The notes: generated from the sequence alone by a model not told the origin. Numbered from the stretch's first letter, positions 29,818 to 37,914 are shown. The stretch: DNA of 64,000 bases from an uncultured Pedosphaera sp. (GCA_903918755.1 CAIXFN010000104.1:1-64000), one strand, 5' to 3'. Program-made: numbers and translations.

Positions 29818-31146
29818 ATGGCCACGCCTGCCAAAACCCGCCGCCTGCTCGCGGAACTCCGCCGGTACGAATCGCCCAACGTCACCTTCCTCGATCCCGC
29901 CGGTGACTGGCCCATCGTCTGGGACCGCGCCCGGGGCGTTCACGTGTGGGATGCCGACGGCAAAAAGTATCTCGACCTCACTGCTGCCTTTGGGGTCACC
30001 GCCGCCGGCCACGCCAACCCGCGCGTGGTCCGCGCCGGCCAGAAACAAATGGGCCGCCTGCTCCACGCCATGGGGGACGTGCACCCGCACGCCTTGAAGG
30101 CCCGCCTGGCCCGCGAACTCAGCCGCCTCACCTTCGAACGCTGGACCCGCCGCCAACCCGTCGCCACCCGCCGGACCGGCAAAACCATTTTCTGCAACTC
30201 GGGATTCGAGGCCGTCGAGGCCGCCCTCAAAACCGCCCTGCTGGCCACCGGCAAACCCGGCGTCATCGCCTTCGAACAAGGCTACCACGGCCTGGGCTAT
30301 GGCACGCTGAACGTCACCCATCGGGATCACTTCCGCCGCCCCTTCGCCGCGCAGTCCGGCGGCTTCGGCTGCCACGCCCGGTTTCCGGTAACGGAAGCCG
30401 AACTGGCGCCATCCGCCGGCGAAATCCGTCGCCTCTTCCAAAAGCACGCCATCGGCGCTGTCTTGGTGGAGCCCATCCAGGTCCGGGGCGGTGTGCGCCT
30501 CCCGGCCCCGGGTTTTCTCCGCTGCCTCCGTGAACTGTGCTCGGAACAGGGCGCCCTCCTGGTGCTGGACGAAATTTACACCGGCTTCGGGCGCACCGGC
30601 CATTGGTTCGCCTGCGAGCACGAAGCGATTGTCCCCGACCTGATCTGCCTGGGCAAAGCCTTGACCGGCGGTTTCCCCCTTTCCGCCTGCGTTGGCCGGG
30701 CGGACCTTTTGGACGCCGCCTGGCCGGTCTCCTCGGGCGAAGCCATCCACACCAGCACCTACCTCGGCCACCCCGTCGGTTGCGCCATGGCCCTCACCCA
30801 AATCGCCGAAATCCGCCGGACCCGCCTGGTGGAAAAGAGCGCCCGCCTCGGCCGGCATCTCCTGCGCATCCTGGAACAGACCCTCACCGACGCGCGCTAC
30901 CGGATCGCCATCCGCGGCCGCGGACTATTGGTCGGCGCCGAGCTTTCCAAACTGGACGGCACCCCCGCCACCCAGCCGGTTTTGGACCTGGTTAAATCCA
31001 TGCTCCACGCCGGCTACCTCCTCCTGCCCGAGGGAACCGACGGCAATGTGATCGGCTTCACCCCTCCGCTCACCATCACCGCCGCCCAACTCACCACCAC
31101 TGTCAATGCCCTCCAGCGGCAGTTGCGCGCCAACACCTCCGTTTGA
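29818..31146 (+). CDS. Class III PLP-dependent aminotransferase
   Basis: 442 residues, cytosolic. Fold-type I transaminase with FCNSGFEAVEAALKTALLATGK, GYHGLGYGTLNVTH, VLVEPIQVRGG, LDEIYTGFGRTG (PLP-binding Asp) and ICLGKALTGGFPLSA with the Schiff-base lysine near residue 280. Similar to the 4-aminobutyrate/acetylornithine/glutamate-1-semialdehyde group; the substrate cannot be told. The frame is open far upstream through queE, but homology starts at the ATG at 29818, two bases after the queE stop. Confidence 0.85.
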   Translation: MATPAKTRRLLAELRRYESPNVTFLDPAGDWPIVWDRARGVHVWDADGKKYLDLTAAFGVTAAGHANPRVVRAGQKQMGRLLHAMGDVHPHALKARLARELSRLTFERWTRRQPVATRRTGKTIFCNSGFEAVEAALKTALLATGKPGVIAFEQGYHGLGYGTLNVTHRDHFRRPFAAQSGGFGCHARFPVTEAELAPSAGEIRRLFQKHAIGAVLVEPIQVRGGVRLPAPGFLRCLRELCSEQGALLVLDEIYTGFGRTGHWFACEHEAIVPDLICLGKALTGGFPLSACVGRADLLDAAWPVSSGEAIHTSTYLGHPVGCAMALTQIAEIRRTRLVEKSARLGRHLLRILEQTLTDARYRIAIRGRGLLVGAELSKLDGTPATQPVLDLVKSMLHAGYLLLPEGTDGNVIGFTPPLTITAAQLTTTVNALQRQLRANTSV

Positions 31147-31166
31147 CCTGACATTTTTTCCGCCCC

Positions 31167-31994
31167 ATGAAACTGACCGAAATGAAGCAAATCCTGGCCA
31201 CGGGCCAGATCCAGTTGACCAAGTCGCTGGGCCAGAATTTCCTCCACGACCAAAACCAACTGCGCCGCATCGTCGACTCCGCCGAACTCTCGCCCACGGA
31301 TCAAGTGCTGGAAATCGGCCCCGGTCTCGGCCCGCTTACTGAACTGCTCGTCGCCCGCGCCGGTCACGTGCTCGCCATCGAAATGGACCGCCGACTCGTG
31401 GATTTCCTGTTAGGCCACTTCGCCGCCCAGACGAATCTCACCCTGCTCCACGACGACGCCCTCGCCTATCTCGTGCGTGAACCTCGCGACTGGGCCGATT
31501 GGAAACTCGTCGCCAACCTCCCCTATTCCGTTGCCTCGCCCATCCTGGTGGAACTGGCGGAAGCCACGAATCCCCCGCGCCGCCTGACCATCACGCTCCA
31601 ACTCGAAGTCGCCAAACGCCTGGTGGCCATCGCGGATGAGGAGGACTATGGCGTGCTTTCCCTCCTGATCCAGTTGGCGTACGAACCCGTCAGCAATTTC
31701 AAAATCCCGTCCGACTGCTTTTTCCCGCCGCCGGACGTGGACTCTGCCTGCGTCACCCTCCAGCGCCGCGCCGCGCCCCTGCTCCCCCCTGAATTGCGCC
31801 CCGCCTTCAAGCGGCTCGTTAAACTGGGCTTCTCCCAGCGCCGCAAAATGATGCTCAAACTCCTCAAAGCCAGTTGGCCCTTGGAGAAACTGCAAGCCGC
31901 CTTCGAGACCCTCGGCCTCTCCCCGCAAATCCGCGCCGAAAAAGTCAGCCTCCTCCAGTTCGTAGAACTCACCAAAATCCTGGAGCACCCGTAA
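31167..31994 (+). CDS. rsmA: 16S rRNA dimethyladenosine transferase
   Basis: Dimethylates two adjacent adenines in helix 45 of 16S rRNA. 275 residues. SLGQNFLHDQNQL and VLEIGPGLGPLTELLV form the SAM-binding start, NLPYSVASPILVEL is the catalytic NLPY motif, and FFPPPDVDSACVTL is the conserved C-terminal block. Twenty bases downstream of the aminotransferase, probably the last gene of the queE operon. Confidence 0.93.
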   Translation: MKLTEMKQILATGQIQLTKSLGQNFLHDQNQLRRIVDSAELSPTDQVLEIGPGLGPLTELLVARAGHVLAIEMDRRLVDFLLGHFAAQTNLTLLHDDALAYLVREPRDWADWKLVANLPYSVASPILVELAEATNPPRRLTITLQLEVAKRLVAIADEEDYGVLSLLIQLAYEPVSNFKIPSDCFFPPPDVDSACVTLQRRAAPLLPPELRPAFKRLVKLGFSQRRKMMLKLLKASWPLEKLQAAFETLGLSPQIRAEKVSLLQFVELTKILEHP

Positions 31995-32347
31995 ACAAAC
32001 ATCCCGCGCTTCACCTGAGACCGGCTTGCTCTCTCAGTGCTTCAGCACCAACGGTGCAGCTCATACCAGCCTAGGGCAACGCCCTAGGAACACGTCCTCA
32101 TTTCCACAAGCCCTGAAGGGGCGGCTCATCCGGGGATTGGACATTCTCAAACGCCCGTACCCGAATCTTCCACGTCTTCGTGGTTACCGGCCCCAACCAC
32201 CCCAGCAGGGTCGCGCCCACGTGTTTACGGGCACCCGAACCCGTTCACCATCCAACGCACCGCCGCAAATTTAACGCCCCATCGCGGGCTATCGGAAATT
32301 TCCGACGCCCGCCCCGGCCTACCAATCCATCCGCCCCCGACCACCTC
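31995..32347. repeat. Non-coding stretch with paired hairpins (dispersed-repeat-like)
   Basis: No gene is supported. Two perfect hairpins with the same AAC loop lie close together: GCACC-AAC-GGTGC (32045-32057) and CCTAGGGC-AAC-GCCCTAGG (32070-32088). The surrounding text (GCTCATACCAG, CCCTGAAGGGGCGGCTCAT) resembles dispersed intergenic repeats I associate with PVC genomes; that is from memory. It may also end transcription of rsmA and the convergent aldolase. Confidence 0.5.
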
Positions 32348-33181
32348 TCACCCCTTGATGAACTTCGCCGCCGCCCCCGCGGTCGCGCCATCATGTACAA
32401 TCGCCATCAACGCGCGTGTCATGCCCGCCGGGTCCGCGTGCTGGATGATATTCCGCCCATAAACAATCCCCGCCGCCCCCTGCTGGATCAACTTCTCCGT
32501 CCGTTCCAAAATCTCCTTGTCCGGTGCCTTCCCGCCGCCGCGCACCAGCACCGGGATCCGGCCCGCGATTTCCACCACTTTGTGATAAACGCCCACGTCA
32601 TCCGTCGGATCGGCCTTGATGATGTCCGCGCCGAGCTCCACCGCCTGGCGCACCAGGGGCAGGATCTTCTCCAGATCGCCATCCACCATGTAACCGCCCG
32701 CCTTGGCATTCGGCTGGAACACCAGCGGCTCGATCATCAACGGCATCCCCATCCGATCGCACTCCGGCTTGATCCGCAAAATGTTCTGCAGACACTGGTC
32801 GGTCACCTCGGGCTGTTCCGGAATCCGGAACAGGTTCACCACCACGCACGCCGCGTCCAACCGCAACGCCTGTTCGACGGGTGCCTCAATCATCCGACTG
32901 AACAACGCGCGCGGCAGCTCCTTGCCATAAACATTCGCCACATCCGTCCGCAGAACCAGTGAGGGCTTCACCCGGCCCGGCAGGGACTGCAGGTAATGCG
33001 CCTGCCCGATCGTCAACTGGATCGCGTCCGGCGCCGCGGCCACCAGCGTCTGGACACATTTCTCCAGCTTTTCGATCCCCTGCAGGAAACTGCGTTCATT
33101 GAAAAACCCGTGATCCACCGCCACATCAAAACAGCGGTTGGACTTCGGATTAAAAAGCCGGTTCAAACGATAAATTTTCAT
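32348..33181 (-). CDS. DhnA/FbaB-type class I aldolase
   Basis: 277 residues with a DeoC/FbaB TIM barrel. CFDVAVDHGFF opens the barrel, ADIIKADPTDDVGVYHKVV carries the probable Schiff-base lysine, IPVLVRGGGKAPDKEIL is the phosphate-binding loop and AAGIVYGRNIIQHADP closes it. Related to archaeal-type fructose-bisphosphate aldolase, LsrF and ADH synthase; substrate unknown. The ATG at 33181 is preferred over an in-frame TTG two codons earlier. Confidence 0.8.
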   Translation of the reverse strand: MKIYRLNRLFNPKSNRCFDVAVDHGFFNERSFLQGIEKLEKCVQTLVAAAPDAIQLTIGQAHYLQSLPGRVKPSLVLRTDVANVYGKELPRALFSRMIEAPVEQALRLDAACVVVNLFRIPEQPEVTDQCLQNILRIKPECDRMGMPLMIEPLVFQPNAKAGGYMVDGDLEKILPLVRQAVELGADIIKADPTDDVGVYHKVVEIAGRIPVLVRGGGKAPDKEILERTEKLIQQGAAGIVYGRNIIQHADPAGMTRALMAIVHDGATAGAAAKFIKG

Positions 33182-33409
33182 AAACAAAAAAATGGATTGC
33201 CAACGCCCCCTCTTAAACTTTCCCTCGCCCCCCGTCCATGCAATTTTTGCGCCGCCGCTTCGCCATTAGCCCAACGCCGCGCTCAATAATTTGGAGCAGT
33301 CGAAAGCCAGCCCTGCGTCCAGTTCGGCGTAAAAGTTGCTCACAATCCCCCCCCCGCTGCCTACCTCGCCCGGAGCGGATTTCGGAGTTGTCCTCACAAC
33401 CCGGTCAAG

Positions 33410-34504
33410 CTAGACCAACGCGTAACTCGTGCTGCGCCCGCCAGCCGCTTCCTTTGCCAGCATCCCGCGCCCCAGCAAATCGCTGATGTCGCGCAGCGCC
33501 GTGTCCTGCGAACACTTGGTGAGCTTGGCCCATTTTGAGGACGTCAGCTTGCCGTCAAAACCATCCAGCAGGCGATTGATAATCGCCCGTTGCCGGTCAT
33601 TGATTGCTTCCCCGGCGTGCGCTTGCCAGAATCGTGCCTTGCTCAACACCGCTTGCAATATGCCATCGGAAGCGGCAATGGCGTGTTTCAAACAACTCAG
33701 GAACCATTCGATCCACGGAGTGATGTCCAGCGAACCTTTCTGGCAGGTTTCCAGCACGTCGTAATATTCCTGGCGCTCGCGCAGAATTTGCGCGGACATG
33801 CTGTAAAAGCGCTGCGGGCTTTTCTCTGAGCGGGCCAGCGTCATATCGGCAATCGCCCGCGCAATTCGTCCGTTGCCATCCTCAAACGGGTGAATCGTCA
33901 CAAACCAAAAATGTGCGAGCGCCGCCTGGATGACCGGATCGAGTGGCGAACCGGCGTTAAACCATTGGACGAAGGCACTCATTTCCGCTTTGAGTCGGAC
34001 CGATTCCGGCGCTTCATAATGCACCCTTTCCCGCCCATAAGCACCTGAAACAACCTGCATCGGTCCGCTTTCGGCTACGCGCCAGGCGCCGACCACGATG
34101 CGCCGCATGCCGCTGCGCCCGGCGGGGAACAAGGCTGCGTGCCAGGCAAAAAGGCGCTCTGCCGTGAGCGGGACATCATGCATCCCGGTCGCGTCGAGCA
34201 TCACTTCCACAATCCCCTCCACATTGCGGTCGATCAGCAGGGCGGCACCGACATCCATTCCCAGGCGCCTGGCGATGGACGATCGCACCTGCTCCGCGTC
34301 CAACCTCTCTCCTTCGATCTCACTGGTTTTGATCACGTCCTGGGTCAGTGTGCGCAGCGTGGCTTCCGCCCGCAGGTCAAAGCCAAGCGACTCCATGCGC
34401 CCCAGCAAACGGCCTTGCTGGTGGCGCACCTCCGCCAGCGCCGGCGCTAGCTTTGCCTCCGCCCAACGGAACTCCGGCCAGTCTTCGAGTTCATGAATAT
34501 ACAT
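33410..34504 (-). CDS. Fic-family AMPylase-like protein with C-terminal winged helix
   Basis: 364 residues. The Fic catalytic motif HPFEDGNGRIAR is complete (about 200-213), so nucleotide transfer to a target hydroxyl is likely. The N-terminal inhibitory-helix motif TSEIEGE matches [S/T]xxxE[G/N], making this a self-restrained class II Fic. A C-terminal winged-helix-like segment (about 305-360, LTSSKWAKLTKCSQDTALRDISDLLGRGML) suggests DNA binding. A GGAG box precedes the ATG at 34504. Two palindromes directly upstream could be its own operators (see 34507 and 34562). No antitoxin-like small ORF is adjacent. Confidence 0.85.
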   Translation of the reverse strand: MYIHELEDWPEFRWAEAKLAPALAEVRHQQGRLLGRMESLGFDLRAEATLRTLTQDVIKTSEIEGERLDAEQVRSSIARRLGMDVGAALLIDRNVEGIVEVMLDATGMHDVPLTAERLFAWHAALFPAGRSGMRRIVVGAWRVAESGPMQVVSGAYGRERVHYEAPESVRLKAEMSAFVQWFNAGSPLDPVIQAALAHFWFVTIHPFEDGNGRIARAIADMTLARSEKSPQRFYSMSAQILRERQEYYDVLETCQKGSLDITPWIEWFLSCLKHAIAASDGILQAVLSKARFWQAHAGEAINDRQRAIINRLLDGFDGKLTSSKWAKLTKCSQDTALRDISDLLGRGMLAKEAAGGRSTSYALV

Positions 34505-34506
34505 CT

Positions 34507-34531
34507 AATCTCCGCATTCTATAAGGAGAAT
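34507..34531. promoter_or_regulatory. Imperfect palindrome O1 at the fic start
   Basis: AATCTCCGCA-N5-TAAGGAGAAT: the left arm is identical to that of O2 and the right arm matches 7 of 10 positions, with the same 5-base spacing. It covers the fic ribosome binding site, so a bound protein would block translation or transcription start. Confidence 0.55.
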
Positions 34532-34561
34532 ATCACCCTTACCCGCCGCATTGTCCACCCC

Positions 34562-34586
34562 AATCTCCGCACATCCTGCGGAGATT
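34562..34586. promoter_or_regulatory. Perfect palindrome O2 upstream of fic
   Basis: AATCTCCGCA-N5-TGCGGAGATT, 10-base arms without mismatch. It starts 55 bp from O1 (about five helical turns) and is flanked by a wider inverted pair GAATATCAC (34528-34536) / GTGATATTC (34591-34599). The likely ligand is the winged helix of the Fic protein itself; this is inference. Confidence 0.6.
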
Positions 34587-34716
34587 ATGTGTGATATTCA
34601 CCGCAGACAAAGGTATCCCGCCTGAATTGGGAATCGCTGCCATTTTAAATCGTCGGCGCCAAGGGATTCGACCGCGCAGGAAAGACCTGATTATGAGGGA
34701 CTTGCGGAGAAAAGAA

Positions 34717-34791
34717 TGGAGCCAGCTCTCGGGATTGAACCGAGGACCCACGCTTTACGAAAGCGTTGCTCTACCACTGAGCTAAGCTGGC
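34717..34791 (-). tRNA. tRNA-Thr (anticodon CGT)
   Basis: Read on the minus strand: acceptor GCCAGCT pairs with AGCTGGC, D arm GCTC/GAGC, anticodon stem ACGCT/AGCGT with loop TTCGTAA (anticodon CGT, threonine ACG codon), T arm CTCGG/CCGAG with loop TTCAATC, discriminator T, and an encoded CCA. 75 bases with CCA. All stems pair perfectly. Confidence 0.93.
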
Positions 34792-34872
34792 CAGATGTTG
34801 CCCGGATCGCCCGAAAACTACGCCTTCAGGTCAAGCCGTCACGAAAGCATATTTATCAGCCACCGCCCCCCG

Positions 34873-35390
34873 ATGCAAATAAAATCAAATCATCCGCCAG
34901 GAATGCCGGACAAAATATCGGGCTCAAAGTCGGAGCGGCCCGGCCTGACCGATTGCCTGAGCAAATTACAGCCGGGCGACACCCTCCTCGTTTGGCGGTT
35001 GGACCGCCTCGGCCGGTCCGTGCGCCATCTTCTCGACCTGGTTGAAGACCTCCGGAAGCGCGGCGTGGGGATCAAATCGATCTGCGACGGGGCGATCGAT
35101 ACCACCACGGCGTCCGGCGAGCTGGTTTTCCACATTTTTACGCCCTGGCGCAGTTCGAGCGGCGGCTGATCCAGGAGCGCACCAAGGCCGGGCTGTCCGC
35201 TGCCCGCGCACGGGAGCGCATGGGCGGTCGGAAACGCATGGCGGTTGAGGACCCTCGCATTCAGATAGCCAAGAAGCTCCACGGCGACAAGTCCCCGCCG
35301 GTTGCCGCCATCTGCCTGCCCCTGAAAATTTCCCGCCCCACGCTGTACCGCTGGCTGGCAATGAAACCCGCCGCTGCTGCATCGGCGTAA
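34873..35390 (+). pseudogene. Degraded serine recombinase (resolvase/invertase family)
   Basis: Homology starts at about 34909 (DKISGSKSERPGL) and continues with LLVWRLDRLGRSVRHLLDLV and TTTASGELVFHIF, core resolvase blocks. The N-terminal region with the catalytic serine is absent. Near 35140 one base is missing: after HIF the frame shifts to ALAQFERRLIQERTKAGLSA and runs through a resolvase helix-turn-helix (KISRPTLYRWLAM) to a TAA at 35388. Both defects make it non-functional. It lies between the tRNA-Thr gene and the cassette array and is a relic of a mobile element. Confidence 0.8.
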
Positions 35391-35568
35391 TTTTCGAGCA
35401 TAAGGGCTGGTGCTGTAAGGGCGAGAGGTGGTCGTTAACATCCATTGAGCCAGTCCCGTTGCGGCCGACCATGGCTCCGATCATAAGCGCCACGGTAATG
35501 ACCAGAATAATCACCGCCGCTGCGATGCTGGATTGTTTTTTCCACCACGCCCAGATCGCCGCCTTCAC
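35391..35568 (-). pseudogene. Truncated membrane-anchor ORF remnant
   Basis: Minus-strand frame starting with GTG at 35568: a basic N-terminus, Trp-rich segment, then a membrane helix (AAAVIILVITVALMIGAMVG) and a short polar tail. After that it runs into the recombinase remnant, where the frame is only an antisense shadow. It probably lost its C-terminus when the recombinase element arrived. No family recognised. Confidence 0.3.
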
Positions 35569-35577
35569 GGGCCGGAG

Positions 35578-35889
35578 CTATCGCCAGAAGACCCCGCCAA
35601 CGTCGCGGGAAAAGAGGATCAGGGGAAAAAGGATCAAATCCAAGCCCAACGAGCTTTCGACCGCAGATCCGGCGAGCTGAATGGCTCGCTTTCCGGTTCT
35701 GCTCGGTTTATTTTGCTGCATATGACCACGCCAGATAAGCGATCCCTGTCCGCTCGCGAGGTCACGATCACCTGCCAGGAGCGGGTTTGGATTGGACTCA
35801 CGCATCAGCAGGCCCAGAAAATAGCTCACCCGCGGGTTGTTGAAATCCGGCATCGGTGCAAGACTGCAATACATTTTGAGATCGAGCAA
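35578..35889 (-). CDS. Possible pseudopilin C-terminal remnant
   Basis: 103 residues. The segment VSYFLGLLMRESNPNPLLAGDRDLASG recalls the SYFVGLxAxExxPxxLLAGDRN stretch of PVC pseudopilin-like proteins, and MQQNKPSRTGKRAIQLAGSA could be a decayed HNQGNVALADGS end. No prepilin leader is present. It ends 9 bases before the membrane-anchor remnant on the same strand. Weak evidence; it may be only chance coding. Confidence 0.3.
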   Translation of the reverse strand: MLDLKMYCSLAPMPDFNNPRVSYFLGLLMRESNPNPLLAGDRDLASGQGSLIWRGHMQQNKPSRTGKRAIQLAGSAVESSLGLDLILFPLILFSRDVGGVFWR

Positions 35890-35941
35890 AAACAGCCTTG
35901 TTATGCGGCGGAAGGTGGATTCATTGTGATGGGCGACGCGG

Positions 35942-35947
35942 TATAAT
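35942..35947 (+). promoter_or_regulatory. Consensus -10 hexamer before the first cassette-like gene
   Basis: TATAAT at 35942-35947, 24 bases upstream of the ATG at 35972. No good -35 box lies at 16-18 bases (nearest GATTCA at 35918-35923, spacer 18). It could drive the whole unidirectional array. Confidence 0.35.
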
Positions 35948-35971
35948 TATTGTTCGCTGTGAGCAGAGCAC

Positions 35972-36478
35972 ATGTCCTTGCCTCGCAAAATTAAGCTCAT
36001 CCTGATCGCGGTCGTGGGGTTGGTCGCCATCGGGGCACTTGCTATCCGGCTTTCTTGGTCGCGAATCGAGGTGTATTTTTCTGGAGTTCACCAGAGGAGT
36101 GTCACGCAATCCCTGCGCGAGTGGGGCCACGAGTATGCCTCAGTCACCAACGAAGCGTCTGCTGTCGCAGCGGCGGAGATGGTTCACTATATGAGCCGAT
36201 ACTATGTTCCTGGTCCGGGGTACAGAGGGCCGGCGAAAATCGAAGCGGCGCTGGAATCTCAGCGTGGAGAGAGCGTCCTCCGGGTTGTCGCTGCCCTTCA
36301 GCACTACACCAGATTGGATTACGGCACGAATGCCCAGAGGTGGGCGGAGTGGGCTGAGTTGCGGAAGAAAGCGGCGGGCTATGAAAGCAGCAGAGAACCA
36401 GATGGTGCAGCGAACCGGAGCCAGCCGATTCGCTCAGACACAAACCGAACGTCAGCGGCGGCTGGCTCCGGTCGCTGA
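35972..36478 (+). CDS. Cassette 1: membrane-anchored hypothetical protein
   Basis: 168 residues. One N-terminal membrane helix (KLILIAVVGLVAIGALAIRL, about 7-27) and a soluble, mostly helical remainder (SRIEVYFSGVHQRSVTQSL). No family recognised. The last 29 codons read into the attC site at 36392, which is common when a cassette gene runs to the end of its cassette. No attC site was found upstream of it, so it may be the first cassette or a resident gene. Confidence 0.55.
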   Translation: MSLPRKIKLILIAVVGLVAIGALAIRLSWSRIEVYFSGVHQRSVTQSLREWGHEYASVTNEASAVAAAEMVHYMSRYYVPGPGYRGPAKIEAALESQRGESVLRVVAALQHYTRLDYGTNAQRWAEWAELRKKAAGYESSREPDGAANRSQPIRSDTNRTSAAAGSGR

Positions 36479-36492
36479 CCTTTACGTTAGCC
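36392..36492 (+). repeat. attC site 1 (integron recombination site)
   Basis: R'' AGAGAAC and R' GTTAGCC bracket a long stem. GGT-G-CAGCG-A-ACCGGAGCCAGCC (from 36404) pairs with GGCTGGCTCCGGT-CGCTG-ACC, giving 21 base pairs with two unpaired (extrahelical) bases, and 5-base spacers on each side. That geometry is specific to attC sites. The R'' box departs from RYYYAAC but keeps AAC; R' is also one base off GTTRRRY. Confidence 0.8.
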
Positions 36493-36511
36493 GTCATTCA
36501 CACCACCATTT

Positions 36512-36922
36512 ATGAAGACATCGCTTAGTTCTCTTGTGGCAGCAGGGATGTTGCTTTGCACTGTTGTCGCGGCAGCAGCGTCAGAGTATGCACGGCCATT
36601 CCCGATCATTGGCATTCCCAAAGGCGCGTCGGCGGAGCAGCGAGCAGCAGCCGAGAAGTTGGGACGAGAGTTTGGCATCACCGTCAGCATGCTCGACACG
36701 AATCCGGTTTGCTGTGTTTGGTTGGAACTGCGGGCGTGGCGGCCGAATCCAGGCACGGACGGTTACGTCATCATTCATCAGGCAGGAGGTACCCTTATCA
36801 ACGCGTCGAGTCAGCAGCAGCTTGATGCAGCGGTGGAGCGGTTCATCAGGGCTTCGCGGATGCGCGACGGCAAGCGCGAAGCTCCCGTCGGATTGATGAC
36901 GAGTTACGAGGTTATCAAATGA
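36512..36922 (+). CDS. Cassette 2: secreted hypothetical protein
   Basis: 136 residues with a clear signal peptide (SLVAAGMLLCTVVAAAASE, cleavage near 24). The mature part is alpha/beta (KGASAEQRAAAEKLGREFGI, VIIHQAGGTLINASS). No family recognised. It lies between attC 1 and attC 2 in a cassette of about 527 bases (36487-37013). Confidence 0.6.
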   Translation: MKTSLSSLVAAGMLLCTVVAAAASEYARPFPIIGIPKGASAEQRAAAEKLGREFGITVSMLDTNPVCCVWLELRAWRPNPGTDGYVIIHQAGGTLINASSQQQLDAAVERFIRASRMRDGKREAPVGLMTSYEVIK

Positions 36923-36926
36923 CCAT

Positions 36927-37019
36927 GCCGCCCCATGCGCTGAAGCGAACCCGGCCCTCGCGTCGCGGCTGCAATCCAACCACCGCGTGGGCCGGGTCGC
37001 TGAGCTTGGGTCGTTAGGC
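36927..37019 (+). repeat. attC site 2
   Basis: R' is a perfect GTTAGGC (37013-37019). The stem GCT-GA-AGCG-A-ACCCGGCCC pairs with GGGCCGGGTCGCTGAGC, about 16 base pairs with extrahelical bases in the same positions as in sites 1 and 4. The R'' position reads GCCGCCC instead of GCCTAAC, so that box is degenerate. Confidence 0.78.
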
Positions 37020-37033
37020 CGCCCGAGCACGCC

Positions 37034-37312
37034 ATGAAGAAGCGAGCTTTGATCATTGGTGTGCTGGTTCTGGTTTGTTTGGCTTTTGTTGTCAGCCGAC
37101 CGCCGCACATTTGGAACAGTGTTGGGTCTGGTATGAGTCGGCAGCATGTTTATTCAAGACTTGGGCAGCCCGCCTTTTCACGCGAACAGACTAAAGGTTT
37201 CGTTTTCTGGCAGAGAGATTTGCTGGTCGGCAGATGGGAGTTTTCAGTAGCATTTCACGATGATGACACAGTTGGAGCATTTGGTCGTCGTTGGAGATGG
37301 AATTGGTGGTAA
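37034..37312 (+). CDS. Cassette 3: small BamE/SmpA-like envelope protein
   Basis: 92 residues. Signal or anchor segment at about 5-21 (ALIIGVLVLVCLAFVVS). The mature part has GMSRQHVYSRLGQPAFSREQ followed by W-rich strands, similar to the GMTRxQVxxxLGxP core of the SmpA/OmlA (BamE) fold. Such short BamE-like domains are often found as stand-alone lipoproteins; here there is no lipobox. The cassette is about 402 bases. Confidence 0.55.
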   Translation: MKKRALIIGVLVLVCLAFVVSRPPHIWNSVGSGMSRQHVYSRLGQPAFSREQTKGFVFWQRDLLVGRWEFSVAFHDDDTVGAFGRRWRWNWW

Positions 37313-37321
37313 TTTGAAACC

Positions 37322-37421
37322 GTTCAACGAGTCGCCGCAGCAAACCGCCGTTGGCGATGGCCGTTCCGCTGTCGCGGTTCACGTCGCGAGTCGGCGGGGG
37401 CTCAGCTTTTTTCGTTAGGCG
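37322..37421 (+). repeat. attC site 3 (stem partly decayed)
   Basis: Outer boxes GTTCAAC (37322-37328, matching RYYYAAC) and GTTAGGC (37415-37421) are both canonical, 100 bases apart. CCGCCG and CGGCGG pair in the inner stem and GC-rich segments flank them, but the L boxes pair less well than in the other sites. Confidence 0.6.
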
Positions 37422-37435
37422 TTTCTACGCGCATC

Positions 37436-37825
37436 ATGCAGCCAACACAAAATCCAGAGCGTCGCCCTTGCGGCAAGGCATGGGATTGGAGCGGTGTCGT
37501 GGAGGAGTTTGGCTATTGGACCCACAGCACGCCATTGTTGGAGGTAGCTCGCATTCTCGCAGCCTCGACAGCAGCACCGCAGCTGTTTCCCACCGTTTCG
37601 TATGACGGTCTGCTCCTCACTGATGGCCCGCTTTTCCACCGCGATGATCGCGTGCTCTTTGTCACCTATTATCCCGAGCGGCGGCAGTATCGATTGCAGT
37701 ATCGTTTGGCCGGGCAGATTCATTCAGAGCGTTTCATTGCGGAGGCGGATATACTTCCTGCCCTCGCGACCACGCTTCACAATTGCTATGGCATCACATT
37801 TGTTCCACCAACGAGAAGCGCCTAA
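37436..37825 (+). CDS. Cassette 4: soluble hypothetical protein
   Basis: 129 residues, no signal peptide, mixed alpha/beta with VLFVTYYPERRQYRLQYRLAGQ. No family recognised. Its ATG is 15 bases after attC 3 and its stop falls inside the R'' box of attC 4, the tight packing expected of a gene cassette (about 493 bases). Confidence 0.6.
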   Translation: MQPTQNPERRPCGKAWDWSGVVEEFGYWTHSTPLLEVARILAASTAAPQLFPTVSYDGLLLTDGPLFHRDDRVLFVTYYPERRQYRLQYRLAGQIHSERFIAEADILPALATTLHNCYGITFVPPTRSA

Positions 37826-37914
37826 CACCATACGCTGCAGTGGACCCTGCCATCGCGTCCAGGTTGCAAGCGGACGCCCTCGTGGGCCGGGTCACTGAGC
37901 TTGAGTCGTTAGGC
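37820..37914 (+). repeat. attC site 4 (best match)
   Basis: R'' GCCTAAC (37820-37826) and R' GTTAGGC (37908-37914) are exact inverse complements. The stem GCT-G-CAGTG-G-ACCC pairs with GGGTCACTGAGC, 12 base pairs with two extrahelical bases. 95 bases in total. Confidence 0.85.

Noticed and set aside
33410-34504. Fic-antitoxin (toxin-antitoxin) pair
   Set aside because: No small FicA/Phd-like gene is adjacent, and the inhibitory motif is already inside the Fic protein.
34717-34791. tRNA-Thr as attachment site for the island
   Set aside because: The island lies on the 5' side of the tRNA, and no direct repeat of the tRNA 3' end was found nearby.
35900-35906. GTTATGC as an attC end before the first cassette gene
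   Set aside because: No complementary RYYYAAC and no L-box stem were found in the 110 bases upstream.
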